Assembly: GCA_946481205.1 (NCBI GenBank) | Contig: CAMLNB010000080.1 | Span: forward strand, 1-14,367 | Source of the DNA: an uncultured Kangiella sp. | GTDB lineage: Bacteria > Pseudomonadota > Gammaproteobacteria > Enterobacterales > DSM-103792 | Direction: 5' to 3' | Length of the DNA stretch: 14,367 bases | Shown here: positions 1-6,635 of the stretch, piece by piece | Position numbering within the stretch: position 1 is the stretch's first letter | How the letters are laid out: each line of letters begins with the position of its first letter | Notes under the pieces: model-generated | Databases searched by the model: none | What the model was told of the DNA's origin: nothing | The model's input: only the letters and a program-made list of their open reading frames with translations | Made by a program: the position numbers and the translations under genes

Positions 1-1346
1 CCCAGACTCAGCATGTGCAGAATCAGCGCCGACAGGTTCGTGCGCAGGATTTCCGGCGAGGTGAATTCCGACCGGCCAGCGAAATCCTCCTCCGCATACA
101 GCCGTATACAGGTACCGTCCATAACCCGGCCGCAACGGCCACTGCGCTGGTTGGCGCTGGCTTGCGAGATCGGTTCGATCGGCAGCCGCTGCACCCGGCT
201 CGACTGGCTGTAGCGGCTGATGCGCGCCAGGCCGGAGTCGATCACGTAACGGATGCCGGGCACGGTCAACGAGGTTTCGGCGACGTTGGTGGCGAGCACC
301 ACGCGCGGTTTGTTGCTCGGCGCGAACACCTTGTTCTGATCAGCCATCGACAAGCGCGCATACAGCGGCAGCAACTCGACATGCTTCATTGGCCCGGCGA
401 ATTGCTGCTTGCGCAGAAACTGCGTGACCTCGCGGATCTCGCCTTCACCACTCAGGAACACCAGCACGTCGCCCGGCCCTTCCTGCCAGAGTTCATCGAG
501 AGCGTGCAATACACCTTCCGGCAAGGTGCGCTCGTCTTCGACTTCGCCGACCAGCGGTCGGTAGCGGATTTCGACCGGATAGGTCCGACCGCTGACGATA
601 TGCACCGGCGCCGGTTGGCCGGCTTGGGCGAAGAATTGCGCGAACGATTCCGGATCGATGGTGGCCGAGGTGATGATGAGTTTCAGATCCGGCCGCTGCG
701 GCAGCAGGGTTTTCAGATAGCCGAGCAGCAGATCGATGTTCAGGCTGCGCTCGTGCGCTTCGTCGATGATCAGCGTGTCGTAGCGGGTCAGCAGCGGATC
801 GGTTTTCAGCTCCTGCAACAGCACGCCGTCGGTCATCACCGCGATCAGCGAATCGTCGCTGCATTGCTGGTCAAAGCGGATGGCGTAACCGACCTGCTGG
901 CCGAGCGGCACCTGCAGCTCCTGCGCAATCCGGCGCGCCACCGAGGTGGCAGCAAGCCGACGCGGCTGGGTGTGGCCAATGAGGCCACGCTGACCGCGAC
1001 CGAGCTCCAGACAGAGCTTCGGGATCTGGGTGGTTTTGCCGGAACCGGTTTCACCAGCGATGACCACGACCTGATGCGTGGCGATGGCTTCGCGCAATTC
1101 ATCGCGCGCCTGCACCACCGGCAGGCTCTCGTCGTAACTGATGGTCGGCACGCGGGCGGCGCGCTGCTGCACGCGCTCCTGCGCACTGGCAAGCGCCTGC
1201 GCGAACGCGGCTTTGTCGCGATCATGCGGCAGTTTGCGCTCGATGCGCTGAGCGAGTTTGTCGAGCTGGCGGCCGAGCCGGTCTTGATCGCGACGCATCA
1301 AATCGGTGAGCGCGGTGCGCCAGGATGCTAATTCAGAATGGGTCAT
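1..1346 (-). CDS. hrpA: ATP-dependent RNA helicase HrpA, N-terminal part (gene runs off the left edge)
   Basis: DEAH-box RNA helicase of the HrpA family, which uses ATP to remodel RNA or RNA-protein complexes in the cytoplasm. About 448 residues are present; the family is usually near 1300, so the C-terminal two thirds lie outside. Reading the minus strand shows the helicase motifs in order: Walker A GETGSGKT (residues 98-105), TQPRRLAA (126-133), DEAH (195-198), SAT (227-229), NVAETSLTVPG in the second RecA lobe and QRSGRCGR (400-407). These and the flanking text closely follow E. coli HrpA. The start is the ATG at 1344-1346, giving an N-terminal extension before Walker A of about the usual length; the upstream AAGAAGAA is only a weak ribosome site. 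There is no frameshift in the visible part. It is divergent from apeB. Identification is secure; HrpB is excluded by the closer match to HrpA. Confidence 0.96.
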   Translation of the reverse strand, partial: MTHSELASWRTALTDLMRRDQDRLGRQLDKLAQRIERKLPHDRDKAAFAQALASAQERVQQRAARVPTISYDESLPVVQARDELREAIATHQVVVIAGETGSGKTTQIPKLCLELGRGQRGLIGHTQPRRLAATSVARRIAQELQVPLGQQVGYAIRFDQQCSDDSLIAVMTDGVLLQELKTDPLLTRYDTLIIDEAHERSLNIDLLLGYLKTLLPQRPDLKLIITSATIDPESFAQFFAQAGQPAPVHIVSGRTYPVEIRYRPLVGEVEDERTLPEGVLHALDELWQEGPGDVLVFLSGEGEIREVTQFLRKQQFAGPMKHVELLPLYARLSMADQNKVFAPSNKPRVVLATNVAETSLTVPGIRYVIDSGLARISRYSQSSRVQRLPIEPISQASANQRSGRCGRVMDGTCIRLYAEEDFAGRSEFTSPEILRTNLSALILHMLSL

Positions 1347-1406
1347 TTCTTCTTTGAAAATTTTGATAGCGAAAGCGCTGCGGGCTGCATGCTCATCTCG
1401 GCAATG

Positions 1407-1441
1407 CCCCACCCCAGCCAGGGGGAGGGTTGGGGTGGGGG
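1407..1441 (+). repeat. Inverted repeat / G-quadruplex motif between hrpA and apeB
   Basis: Two perfectly complementary 10-nt arms, CCCCACCCCA (1407-1416) and TGGGGTGGGG (1431-1440), flank a 14-nt G-rich loop. On the plus strand, 1421-1441 also holds four G-runs of 5, 3, 4 and 5 separated by 1, 2 and 1 nt, which fits the canonical G3+N1-7 quadruplex rule. It sits 60 nt before the hrpA start on one side and 124 nt before apeB on the other. It resembles the C/G-rich dispersed repeats known from many gamma- and betaproteobacterial intergenic spacers. Whether it is a genomic repeat family here cannot be seen from one copy. Confidence 0.7.
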
Positions 1442-1495
1442 CCTATCGCTCCGCGCGGCGCACTGTCACTGCCGCCCATGTGGAGAACAGTTCAC

Positions 1496-1525
1496 TTGCC
1501 GCCCCGAACATTGCAGCGCTAGCAT
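1496..1525 (+). promoter_or_regulatory. Candidate sigma70 promoter for apeB
   Basis: TTGCCG (1496-1501) and TAGCAT (1520-1525) are separated by 18 nt, each matching four of six consensus positions. Transcription would start near 1532 and leave a leader of about 33 nt before the apeB ATG. The match is moderate and rests on spacing and hexamers only. Confidence 0.3.
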
Positions 1526-1564
1526 TCCTCACCCCGTTCCCGCCATTGTCCCTGCTCCCCCGCC

Positions 1565-2893
1565 ATGTCCGCAACCAAAGCCATTGCCCCTCGTACCGAT
1601 GCCCGCACCGCCGCCGATGCCATGCTGGCATTTATCGGCAAAAGCCCGACGCCGTGGCACGCCGTCGCCACAGCCAAAACCACGCTGCTGGCAGCAGGAT
1701 TCAGCGAGTTGCGCGAGCGCGACAGCTGGAATGTGCAGGCTGGCGGCAAATACCTGCTGGTGCGCGATGACTCGTCATTGATCGCTTTCGTGGTCGGCAG
1801 CGACAGCGTCAATGCCGGCGCCCGCATCATCGGCGCGCACACCGATTCGCCGGGGCTGCGGGTCAAATCGCAGGGCGCGCAGGACAATGGCGGTTATCTG
1901 CGCCTGAACTGCGAAGTCTACGGCGGGCCGATTCTGGCCACCTTCAGCGACCGCGATCTGGCGCTGGCGGGCCGGGTGATGGTCCGTGATGCCGCCGCGC
2001 GCGATGGTGTGCGCACGGCGCTGGTCGACAGCGGCCGCGCATTGGTGCGATTGCCGAATCTGCCGATTCATTTGAACCGAAGCGTCAACGAAGACGGCCT
2101 GAAGCTGCACAAGCACCGCGAACTGAATTTGTTGCTCGCCAGCCTCAACGATGCGTTGCCGGCGCGCGAGCAATTCAGCGACTGGCTGGCCGCTGCCGCT
2201 GGCTGCAGCAAAACCGATTTGCTGAGCTTTGAGCTGTTGGCCTATGACGCCCAACCCGGCGCCTACTTCGGCCGCGATGAAGAATTTCTGGCCAGCCGCC
2301 AACTCGACAATCTGGCGTCCTGCCATGCCGCGCTCGATGCACTGCTGCGCAGCGCCGCTGGCGCGGCAACGCAAGTGATTGCGCTGTTCGATCACGAGGA
2401 GGTCGGCAGCGGCAGCTATCACGGTGCCGATGGCGATTTTCTGCAGCAGATGTTGCAGCGCATCGCACAGGCACAATCGAAAGACAGCGATGCGCCGGCC
2501 AAGCTGCTCGCAAACAGCTGGCTCCTGTCGGCCGACATGGCGCACGCCTGGCACCCGAGCCATCAGGATTGCTATGACGGCCTGCATCATTTGAAGGTGA
2601 ACTCTGGCGTCGCGCTAAAAATCAACAGCAGCCAGCGCTACGCCACCAATGCACTCGGCGAGGCGCTGTTCATGCAGCTCGCGGAAGCGGCGCAAGTGCC
2701 GGTGCAGAAATACGTGCACCGCGCCGATCTGTCCTGCGGGACCACTATCGGGCCGATCAGCGCCGCCCGGCTCGGCATCCGCACGCTCGATATCGGCGTG
2801 CCGATGTGGGCCATGCACAGCGCCCGCGAAAGCTGTGGCGCCCGCGATCACGGCCATTACATCGATCTGATGAGGGCGCTGCTGCAGCACTGA
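1565..2893 (+). CDS. apeB: M18 family aminopeptidase (ApeB-type aspartyl aminopeptidase)
   Basis: Cytosolic dinuclear-zinc exopeptidase of peptidase family M18, which removes N-terminal residues, typically acidic ones, during peptide turnover. The 442 residues match the usual 425-460. Expected metal-site and catalytic residues are all visible: His92 in GAHTDSPG, Asp248 in RQLDN, Glu278-Glu279 in DHEEVGSGS, Asp324 in SADMAHA and His418 in MWAMHSARES. The family segments SPTPWHAV (27-34), IHLNRSVNEDG and KINSSQRYATN are also present. The ATG at 1565 has no clear Shine-Dalgarno sequence. It is preferred over Met20 because M18 proteins keep a short helix before the SPTP segment. The upstream spacer carries a candidate promoter. 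Downstream, 140 nt separate it from the kinase gene, so co-transcription is possible but unproven. No residue that defines the family is missing. Confidence 0.94.
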   Translation: MSATKAIAPRTDARTAADAMLAFIGKSPTPWHAVATAKTTLLAAGFSELRERDSWNVQAGGKYLLVRDDSSLIAFVVGSDSVNAGARIIGAHTDSPGLRVKSQGAQDNGGYLRLNCEVYGGPILATFSDRDLALAGRVMVRDAAARDGVRTALVDSGRALVRLPNLPIHLNRSVNEDGLKLHKHRELNLLLASLNDALPAREQFSDWLAAAAGCSKTDLLSFELLAYDAQPGAYFGRDEEFLASRQLDNLASCHAALDALLRSAAGAATQVIALFDHEEVGSGSYHGADGDFLQQMLQRIAQAQSKDSDAPAKLLANSWLLSADMAHAWHPSHQDCYDGLHHLKVNSGVALKINSSQRYATNALGEALFMQLAEAAQVPVQKYVHRADLSCGTTIGPISAARLGIRTLDIGVPMWAMHSARESCGARDHGHYIDLMRALLQH

Positions 2894-3033
2894 TACGGCA
2901 GCGACACGACTGCGGTGCGGCTGCCAGCGCATGACACGCATCGCAATTTGCCGCCGAACGGGTGGGCATGACTTGCCAGTTTCGGTTGGGCCGACAACAA
3001 TGGATGTTATCGAGGACGCTGCAAGGTCAAAGC

Positions 3034-4335
3034 ATGGTTGCTGACTTGCCCCGTATCAAACCCCTGCGCCGGCTGCTGCAAACCGGACTGGTTCTGCTGG
3101 TACTGATTGCCGGAGTGTCGATTTACAGCGGCATTGCGCTGCGCAACCAGACACTTGAACTGAATGAACGCACGGAAACCGTGCGCACGCTGAACCGCCT
3201 GATGTCGGCGCTGCAGAATATCGAAACCGGCCAGCGTGGCTATGTGATCACCGGTTACGAAGACTATCTGCAGCCTTACCATGAAGGCCGTACCGAGCTG
3301 CTGCTGCTGCTCGATCAACTGCCGAGCAAGCTGGGCAACGATCCGGCGACCGTAGATCGGTTGCAGCAGTTGGCCGAAGCCCGGCTGAAAAATATCGAGC
3401 AGATCATTCGCAGCCGGCGCAATGAAGGCTTTGCTGCCGCTCAGGCAGAAATCATGACGCGCCGTGGCAAGCTGCTGATGGACCGCCTGCGCGACGAGAT
3501 CAGCCCACGGATTGCCCAGCTGCGCACGCAAATCGATCGCGACCTGATCAGTCAAAGCCAGACAGAATGGCTGTTGCTGATCAGCATCACCGTATTCATT
3601 GTGCTGCTGCTGCTGATGGTGCCGGCGGCACTTTATGTCTGGCGCCAGCAACTGCAGAAAGAGTCGCTGGAACAGCAACGGCTGAAACTGACCCGGGAAC
3701 TGCTGACCGCACAGGTCGATGAGCGCAAGCGCATTTCCCAACTGCTGCACGATGATGTCGCTCAGGTAATGGCGGCGGCCAAACTGACGCTGGAAGCCGA
3801 ATGCGCGCGCCAGCAACAAGGCCAACCGATTCAGCTGGAACGAATCAACAGCACCGTGACCATACTCGAACGGGCGCTGGTGGAAACGCGCAGCCTGCTC
3901 GGTGAATTGCGACCGCCCCTGCTCAGCGAGCTGGGTCTGCAGGCCGCGTTGAATTACGAAGTGGACCGGATGCGCAGCCGCGCTGGCACCACCACACTGG
4001 CCGTGATGTGGCAGGAACGCGGCGCGCCGCCGCGGTTTGACGGCGGCACCGAGCACAGCGTGTTTTTGCTGGTACGCGAAGCCATGCACAACGCACTGCG
4101 CCACGCCGACGCCAAACACATCCGCATCGATGCTGACAGCGATGACAGCCGACTGCGTATTGCAGTGCAAGATGACGGCACCGGTTTTAACGTGGAAGAT
4201 CTGCGCCAGCAAGAAGGGCATTTTGGCGTCATTGGCATGCGCGAACGCGCCGCCAGCATCGGCGCTGACATTGATATCAGCAGCCGCATTGGCCGTGGCA
4301 CCGTGATCACGCTGGTGCTGCCGCACAAAGCCTGA
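3034..4335 (+). CDS. CHASE3-domain sensor histidine kinase (HisKA_3 / NarX-like class)
   Basis: Inner-membrane sensor kinase of 433 residues. Order: TM1 (about 14-36), a periplasmic CHASE3 domain (about 40-175) with the typical SALQNIETGQRGYVITG segment, TM2 (about 179-203), a HisKA_3 dimerisation helix ERKRISQLLHDDVAQ with the phosphoacceptor His239, and a C-terminal HATPase_c domain. The latter shows an N box REAMHNALRHA, a G1 box DDGTGF and a G2-like GVIGMRER. This HisKA_3 class normally pairs with NarL/FixJ regulators, exactly what follows 142 nt downstream. The reading frame is open from a GTG at 2962, with ATGs at 2968 and 3004. I chose ATG 3034 because AAGGT stands 6 nt before it and TM1 then begins about 14 residues in. 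The periplasmic ligand is unknown; CHASE3 domains do not predict one. Confidence 0.92.
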   Translation: MVADLPRIKPLRRLLQTGLVLLVLIAGVSIYSGIALRNQTLELNERTETVRTLNRLMSALQNIETGQRGYVITGYEDYLQPYHEGRTELLLLLDQLPSKLGNDPATVDRLQQLAEARLKNIEQIIRSRRNEGFAAAQAEIMTRRGKLLMDRLRDEISPRIAQLRTQIDRDLISQSQTEWLLLISITVFIVLLLLMVPAALYVWRQQLQKESLEQQRLKLTRELLTAQVDERKRISQLLHDDVAQVMAAAKLTLEAECARQQQGQPIQLERINSTVTILERALVETRSLLGELRPPLLSELGLQAALNYEVDRMRSRAGTTTLAVMWQERGAPPRFDGGTEHSVFLLVREAMHNALRHADAKHIRIDADSDDSRLRIAVQDDGTGFNVEDLRQQEGHFGVIGMRERAASIGADIDISSRIGRGTVITLVLPHKA

Positions 4336-4407
4336 GCGTTGTCGTGCGGCAGTGATCGCTCAACCAAGGCGGCAACCCGGCCTGCCGGTAACTGATGTAA
4401 CACCGAA

Positions 4408-4437
4408 CCGCAATCGCATACGATGCCGCGATTGCGG
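4408..4437. promoter_or_regulatory. Perfect 10-bp inverted repeat upstream of the response regulator
   Basis: CCGCAATCGC (4408-4417) and GCGATTGCGG (4428-4437) are exact reverse complements around a 10-nt centre. The element ends 40 nt before the regulator start codon, and its right arm overlaps the -35 box of a candidate promoter. No T-run follows, so it is not an intrinsic terminator. It could be an operator (NarL-type regulators bind inverted repeats) or an RNA hairpin between the kinase and regulator reading frames. The repeat is seen directly; the function is inference. Confidence 0.55.
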
Positions 4438-4459
4438 ACCATTGCAAACAACCGATAAC
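4432..4459 (+). promoter_or_regulatory. Candidate promoter for the NarL-type response regulator
   Basis: TTGCGG (4432-4437) and GATAAC (4454-4459) are 16 nt apart, matching three and four of six consensus positions. A start near 4466 would give a very short leader before the ATG at 4478. The -35 box coincides with the right arm of the 10-bp inverted repeat, as expected for a repressible or autoregulated promoter. Confidence 0.3.
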
Positions 4460-4477
4460 GGACAGGCAGCCACACTC

Positions 4478-5125
4478 ATGACACGACCCATTACGCTGGT
4501 ATTGGCCGATGATCATGCGGTAATGCGCGAAGGCTTAAAGCTGTTGCTGTCGGCGCACAGTGATCTGCGCATTGTCGCGGAGGCTGGCAATGGCACCGAT
4601 GCCCTGAACGCCGTGATTGCGCATAAACCCGATGTCGCGCTGCTCGACATCAGCATGCCGGGCATCAGCGGCGTTGATGTGCTGCGCACACTGGTCGAAC
4701 AGAAGCGCAGTACCAAAGTGGTGTTGCTGTCGATGCACGACAACCCGCAAGTGGCCGCCGAAGCGATGGCAATTGGCGCCGCGGCGTATGTGCTCAAAGG
4801 CGGCAGCGCCGGCGATATTGTCAGCGCCATCCGTCAGGCCGTGCGTGGCCAGCAGTTCATTTCGGCGCCGCTGGCAGAACCGGTGCAACAGCAGCTGGAG
4901 CGCGGCATTGAGGTGTCGCCGCTGGCGGAGTTATCGAGCCGCGAGCGACAAGTGCTGCAACTGGTAGTCGAAGGCAAATCCAGCGCCGAGATCGGCAACC
5001 TGCTGCACTTGTCGCCGAAAACGGTGGATACCTACCGCAGCCGGCTGATGCAGAAACTGGACGTCGCCGATGTGCCGGCCCTGGTCCGGCTGGCGATCCG
5101 GCTCGGTATTCTGTCATCCGGTTGA
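4478..5125 (+). CDS. NarL/FixJ-family response regulator (receiver + LuxR-type HTH)
   Basis: Cytoplasmic DNA-binding response regulator of 215 residues, the standard family length. The receiver domain (about 5-122) has the acidic pair Asp11-Asp12 in LADDHAVMREG, the phosphoacceptor Asp57 in LLDISMPGISG, a Ser at the Thr/Ser switch position in LLSMHDN and the invariant Lys in AYVLKGG. A LuxR-type helix-turn-helix follows from about residue 152, with LSSRERQVLQL and the recognition-helix segment SPKTVDTYRSRLMQKL. The open frame extends upstream to 4352. The ATG at 4478 is chosen because it places the first beta strand (ITLVLADD) at the usual distance from the N terminus and everything before it is unlike the family. 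It is almost certainly the cognate partner of the kinase just upstream. Target genes cannot be read from the sequence. Confidence 0.94.
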   Translation: MTRPITLVLADDHAVMREGLKLLLSAHSDLRIVAEAGNGTDALNAVIAHKPDVALLDISMPGISGVDVLRTLVEQKRSTKVVLLSMHDNPQVAAEAMAIGAAAYVLKGGSAGDIVSAIRQAVRGQQFISAPLAEPVQQQLERGIEVSPLAELSSRERQVLQLVVEGKSSAEIGNLLHLSPKTVDTYRSRLMQKLDVADVPALVRLAIRLGILSSG

Positions 5126-5265
5126 ATCAGCAGACTGCCGCGAACCCGCAATCAAACGCCCGAGCCATCCAACATCCCGCCACCACACTGAGAACTCCCG
5201 ACAGCCTTTTCCGATGCTGAGGCATAGCCTGACCCTGCGTCTTCCCCACCGCACGGACAGCCAGC

Positions 5266-5733
5266 ATGATCAGCACCTCATCGACCTCCTCGGCCCCTTC
5301 GACCGGCCGGATTCTGCTGGTCTCGGCCGCGGCGGAGCGCCGCCAACTCTGGTCCTGGCTGGTCAGCCAGCAATACCCACAGCTGGTTTGCCTGCTCGCT
5401 CATGACGGCGCTTCAGCGCTGTACCAAGGCACGCAACGGCCGCTGCTCAGCGCCGTGATTGATGCCGATCTGCCCGACATGAACGGTGATCTCATTACCG
5501 CCGGCCTGCGCGAACTGCAGCCGGCCCTGACCATCCTGACCGTCGATCAAGCCGAATGTGCGCCCTGCCTGAGTGTTGGCCAGTGCCATTGCGACAGCGC
5601 ACTCGATGCCGAACGAGCGTCAATGACCGAGATACTGACCCGACTATTTTCCTGCACCTGCTTTGGCCGGCCTCACATCAACGGCCCCCTCAATGGCCTG
5701 TCCCTGCGGATGCCAGGCGACTTGCTGTCATGA
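5266..5733 (+). CDS. Degenerate receiver-like protein with a C-terminal cysteine cluster
   Basis: 155-residue soluble protein, not recognised as a named family. The first 95 residues follow a receiver pattern: a first strand RILLVS (15-20), HDGASALYQ, the phosphoacceptor-like segment AVIDADLPDMNG with Asp66, and a fourth strand LTILTVD (88-94). The acidic pair that normally follows the first strand is replaced by SAAAE, and no conserved Lys of the fifth strand is visible. Phosphorylation is therefore doubtful and it is best called a pseudo-receiver. From residue 98 it diverges into a Cys-rich region: C98-x2-C101-x5-C107-x-C109, then C130-x-C132. Such spacing could bind metal or act as a thiol switch, which is inference. 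The start has only a weak GGA-type ribosome site. Its stop overlaps the next start (ATGA), implying translational coupling. A degenerating paralogue is an alternative reading. Confidence 0.72.
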   Translation: MISTSSTSSAPSTGRILLVSAAAERRQLWSWLVSQQYPQLVCLLAHDGASALYQGTQRPLLSAVIDADLPDMNGDLITAGLRELQPALTILTVDQAECAPCLSVGQCHCDSALDAERASMTEILTRLFSCTCFGRPHINGPLNGLSLRMPGDLLS

Positions 5734-6101
5734 GCTGTCTGGTGCTGGTCGAGGATCATCCGGTCATGCGGCAAATCACCGAGCAATTGCTGCGCGAGGC
5801 GTTCACGGATGCCCGCGTGCACAGCTTTGCCGACGCCGAATCGGCGCTGGCGTTTTGCACGGCCACACCGGTCGATGTGGTGATCACCGATATCGCGCTA
5901 CCCGGCATGAGCGGCATGGCGCTGTTGGACGTGTTGTCGCGTCAGCAGCCACGGCTACCGGTCATTGTGCAAACGCTGTATGACTTTCCGGAGCACCAGC
6001 GAATGGCGCAGCTCTTCCATGCCTACCGCTTGCTCAGCAAAAGCGATATGGCCACGGCGCTGATTCCCGCCGTACGCGCTGCACTGCAACGCGAGAGCTG
6101 A
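5730..6101 (+). CDS. Single-domain CheY-like response regulator
   Basis: 123-residue stand-alone receiver domain with no output domain. Key residues are intact: Glu8-Asp9 in LVEDHPVMR, the phosphoacceptor Asp54 in VITDIALPGMSG, Thr82 in IVQTLYD and Lys104 in LLSKSD, followed by the final helix. It should therefore accept phosphate, unlike its upstream neighbour. The start ATG overlaps the preceding TGA (ATGA, 5730-5733), which fixes the start and suggests coupled, perhaps stoichiometric, synthesis. The larger open frame from 5556 belongs to overlap with the upstream gene and is not used. It could act as a phosphate sink, a phosphorelay intermediate or a protein-interaction switch for the nearby kinase. 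Which of these applies is not visible. The PAS gene starts within 4 nt of its stop. Confidence 0.88.
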   Translation: MSCLVLVEDHPVMRQITEQLLREAFTDARVHSFADAESALAFCTATPVDVVITDIALPGMSGMALLDVLSRQQPRLPVIVQTLYDFPEHQRMAQLFHAYRLLSKSDMATALIPAVRAALQRES

Positions 6102-6104
6102 GTG

Positions 6105-6635
6105 ATGCACGCGGACATGAACCAACATCGATCTGAGCAGGCAAGCATGAACCGAATGTTTTTTTCTTCGACGAGGCGCGGTCATCTGGGTGTCAACGCA
6201 GATGGTTGCGGCCTGTATGGCAGCACCACGAGTGTATTGCTGCGGTTGATCGACGCCATTGAGCAGCCGGTGCTGGTGTTCAATGAGCTGCAGTGCGTCA
6301 GTTATGCCAATGCGGCCTTTTGTCAGCGCATGGGTTACGCACTGGAGCAACTGGTCGGCAAATTGCTGCCGCTGCCGGATCGCAAATATCCTGGCCAACG
6401 CCGGGTGTTTTCCCGGCGTTGGCTACACTTCATTTATCGACGCAGCCAGTGGCGTGGCGTGCTGAATCTGCGACAGGCAGATGGCAGCCACCGCGTCAAT
6501 GGTGTGCAAGTGTTTCCCGTTACCGGTTCCGGCGGTCAGCCGTTTATGATTGCCCTTTTCAGCCGTGAACCGGCTTGTTATCCCCGCCACCAGCCACTTG
6601 CCTGGTTGCAGACCGAGCCCGCTCAAAACTCGTAG
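6105..6635 (+). CDS. Small stand-alone PAS-domain protein
   Basis: 176-residue cytoplasmic protein with one PAS-like domain from about residue 45 to 155 and no kinase, cyclase or HTH output. The PAS signature is the run LLRLIDAIEQPVLVF, then SYANAAFCQRMGY and LVGK, and closing strands in WRGVLNLRQADGSH and QVFPVTG. A strongly basic segment (GQRRVFSRRW, then FIYRRSQWRG) sits in the middle and is encoded by a perfect 12-bp inverted repeat. The start is uncertain: GTG 6102 and ATG 6105 directly follow the previous stop, while ATG 6147 has GCAGGC five nt before it. ATG 6105 is used because it gives tight operon spacing. The 3' end overlaps the convergent DUF481 gene by 13 nt. Ligand or partner is unknown; the context suggests sensory input to the upstream receivers. 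Confidence 0.78.
   Translation: MHADMNQHRSEQASMNRMFFSSTRRGHLGVNADGCGLYGSTTSVLLRLIDAIEQPVLVFNELQCVSYANAAFCQRMGYALEQLVGKLLPLPDRKYPGQRRVFSRRWLHFIYRRSQWRGVLNLRQADGSHRVNGVQVFPVTGSGGQPFMIALFSREPACYPRHQPLAWLQTEPAQNS
6394..6423. repeat. Perfect 12-bp inverted repeat inside the PAS gene
   Basis: GCCAACGCCGGG (6394-6405) and CCCGGCGTTGGC (6412-6423) are exact reverse complements separated by the 6-nt loop TGTTTT. In plus-strand RNA the stem can grow by a G-U and a U-A pair. No T-run follows on either strand, so it is not a standard terminator. On the minus strand it lies 200 nt beyond the DUF481 stop codon. Confidence 0.75.

Noticed and set aside
15..1331. Plus-strand open frame of 438 codons opposite hrpA
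   Set aside because: The minus strand carries all DEAH helicase motifs in one uninterrupted frame. The plus-strand product is rich in Arg, Gln and His, has no recognisable domain and is the usual shadow in GC-rich DNA.
3007..4326. Minus-strand open frame of 439 codons opposite the histidine kinase
   Set aside because: It is a mirror of a clear CHASE3/HisKA_3 kinase, with Gln/His-rich composition and no motif. The same applies to the 462-codon frame opposite fadE (8937-10325) and the 271-codon frame opposite apeB (1775-2590).
6158..6164. Run of seven T near the start of the PAS gene as a programmed slippage site
   Set aside because: The downstream frame is already open and in register with the start, so no frameshift is needed. 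It is a simple Phe-Phe-Ser codon run.
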